From contig DATDCV010000055.1 of the NCBI GenBank assembly GCA_036524155.1, forward strand, positions 1-7,372: DNA of 7,372 nucleotides, written 5' to 3'. The translations under genes were made by a program, and so were the position numbers. How positions within the stretch are numbered: position 1 is the first letter of the stretch; each line of letters opens with the position of its first letter. Under the pieces are notes generated by a model, which was not told where the DNA came from, made no database searches, and saw only the letters and a program-made list of their open reading frames with translations. Below, piece after piece: positions 7,273-7,372 of the stretch. Origin of the DNA: DATDCV01 sp036524155 (GTDB lineage Bacteria > Verrucomicrobiota > Verrucomicrobiia > Limisphaerales > UBA8199).

Positions 7273-7372
7273 GTTTAAAGCGGTGGGTATCGGGCGTTGT
7301 GGAAAACATGATTTGGCGCGATAGAGTCTCCATAGCCCGGACGGTTTTGCGCAGTTGCCTTCCGTTGTGAAT
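7241..7372 (-). CDS. Possible 3' end of a convergent gene entering from the right edge
   Basis: On the minus strand a frame is open from the window edge for 43 codons to a TGA at 7243-7241, ending FKPLKPKDLRLV. It would run tail to tail with the protease gene and overlap its last 15 bases. The residues look protein-like (METLSRQIMFSTTPDTHRF) but match no family I recognise, and a plus-strand frame is open over the same bases, so chance is a serious alternative. If it is not a gene, the 7256-7372 stretch holds nothing I can name. Confidence 0.15.
   Translation of the reverse strand: MHNGRQLRKTVRAMETLSRQIMFSTTPDTHRFKPLKPKDLRLV

Noticed and set aside
7092..7370. Plus-strand open frame of 92 codons overlapping the protease end
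   Set aside because: I considered it as a frameshifted continuation of the propeller tail, but its downstream residues (SGLKRWVSGVVENMIW) do not resemble further blades.
1..7372. CRISPR arrays, tRNA or rRNA genes, phage genes, defence systems
   Set aside because: I saw no regularly spaced repeats, no cloverleaf-like or rRNA sequence, and no phage or defence protein motifs.

Overview
The window is GC-rich, densely coding bacterial DNA. It holds three large genes for exported multidomain proteins, one of them cut by the left edge. The organism is probably a member of the Verrucomicrobiota, of the Pedosphaera/Limisphaerales kind. This placement is inference: it rests on the mix of PA14, Ig-like and jelly-roll modules on secreted enzymes, on the C-terminal module of the GH44 enzyme that ends in FFRAR, and on the lack of clear Shine-Dalgarno sites. 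No rRNA, tRNA or single-copy marker is present to confirm it.

Layout, left to right. (1) Positions 1-1574, minus strand: start of a secreted protein with a signal peptide, a PA14 domain, an Ig-like domain and an unassigned C-terminal region that runs off the window. (2) Positions 1575-1913: a 339-base gap with no gene, only short palindromes. (3) Positions 1914-4499, minus strand: a complete secreted glycoside hydrolase family 44 enzyme (endoglucanase/xyloglucanase type) with an N-terminal jelly-roll-like domain, an Ig-like domain, the catalytic domain with both catalytic glutamates, and a small C-terminal module. (4) Positions 4500-4984: the divergent intergenic region, which contains a 224-base element (4597-4820) bounded by inverted repeats and looking like a MITE or a decayed transposon. 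(5) Positions 4985-7255, plus strand: a complete M4 (thermolysin-like) metalloprotease with propeptide, intact zinc site and a short, seemingly incomplete beta-propeller-like tail. (6) Positions 7256-7372: 117 bases with no confident gene.

Functionally, the GH44 enzyme and the PA14 protein lie in the same direction and both suit work on extracellular polysaccharide: one cleaves beta-glucan or xyloglucan chains, the other probably binds carbohydrate or cell surfaces. The M4 protease is divergent and probably degrades extracellular protein or matures other secreted proteins. Nothing in the window proves co-regulation. The least explained pieces are the inverted-repeat element, the unassigned region of the PA14 protein, and the abrupt end of the protease tail.
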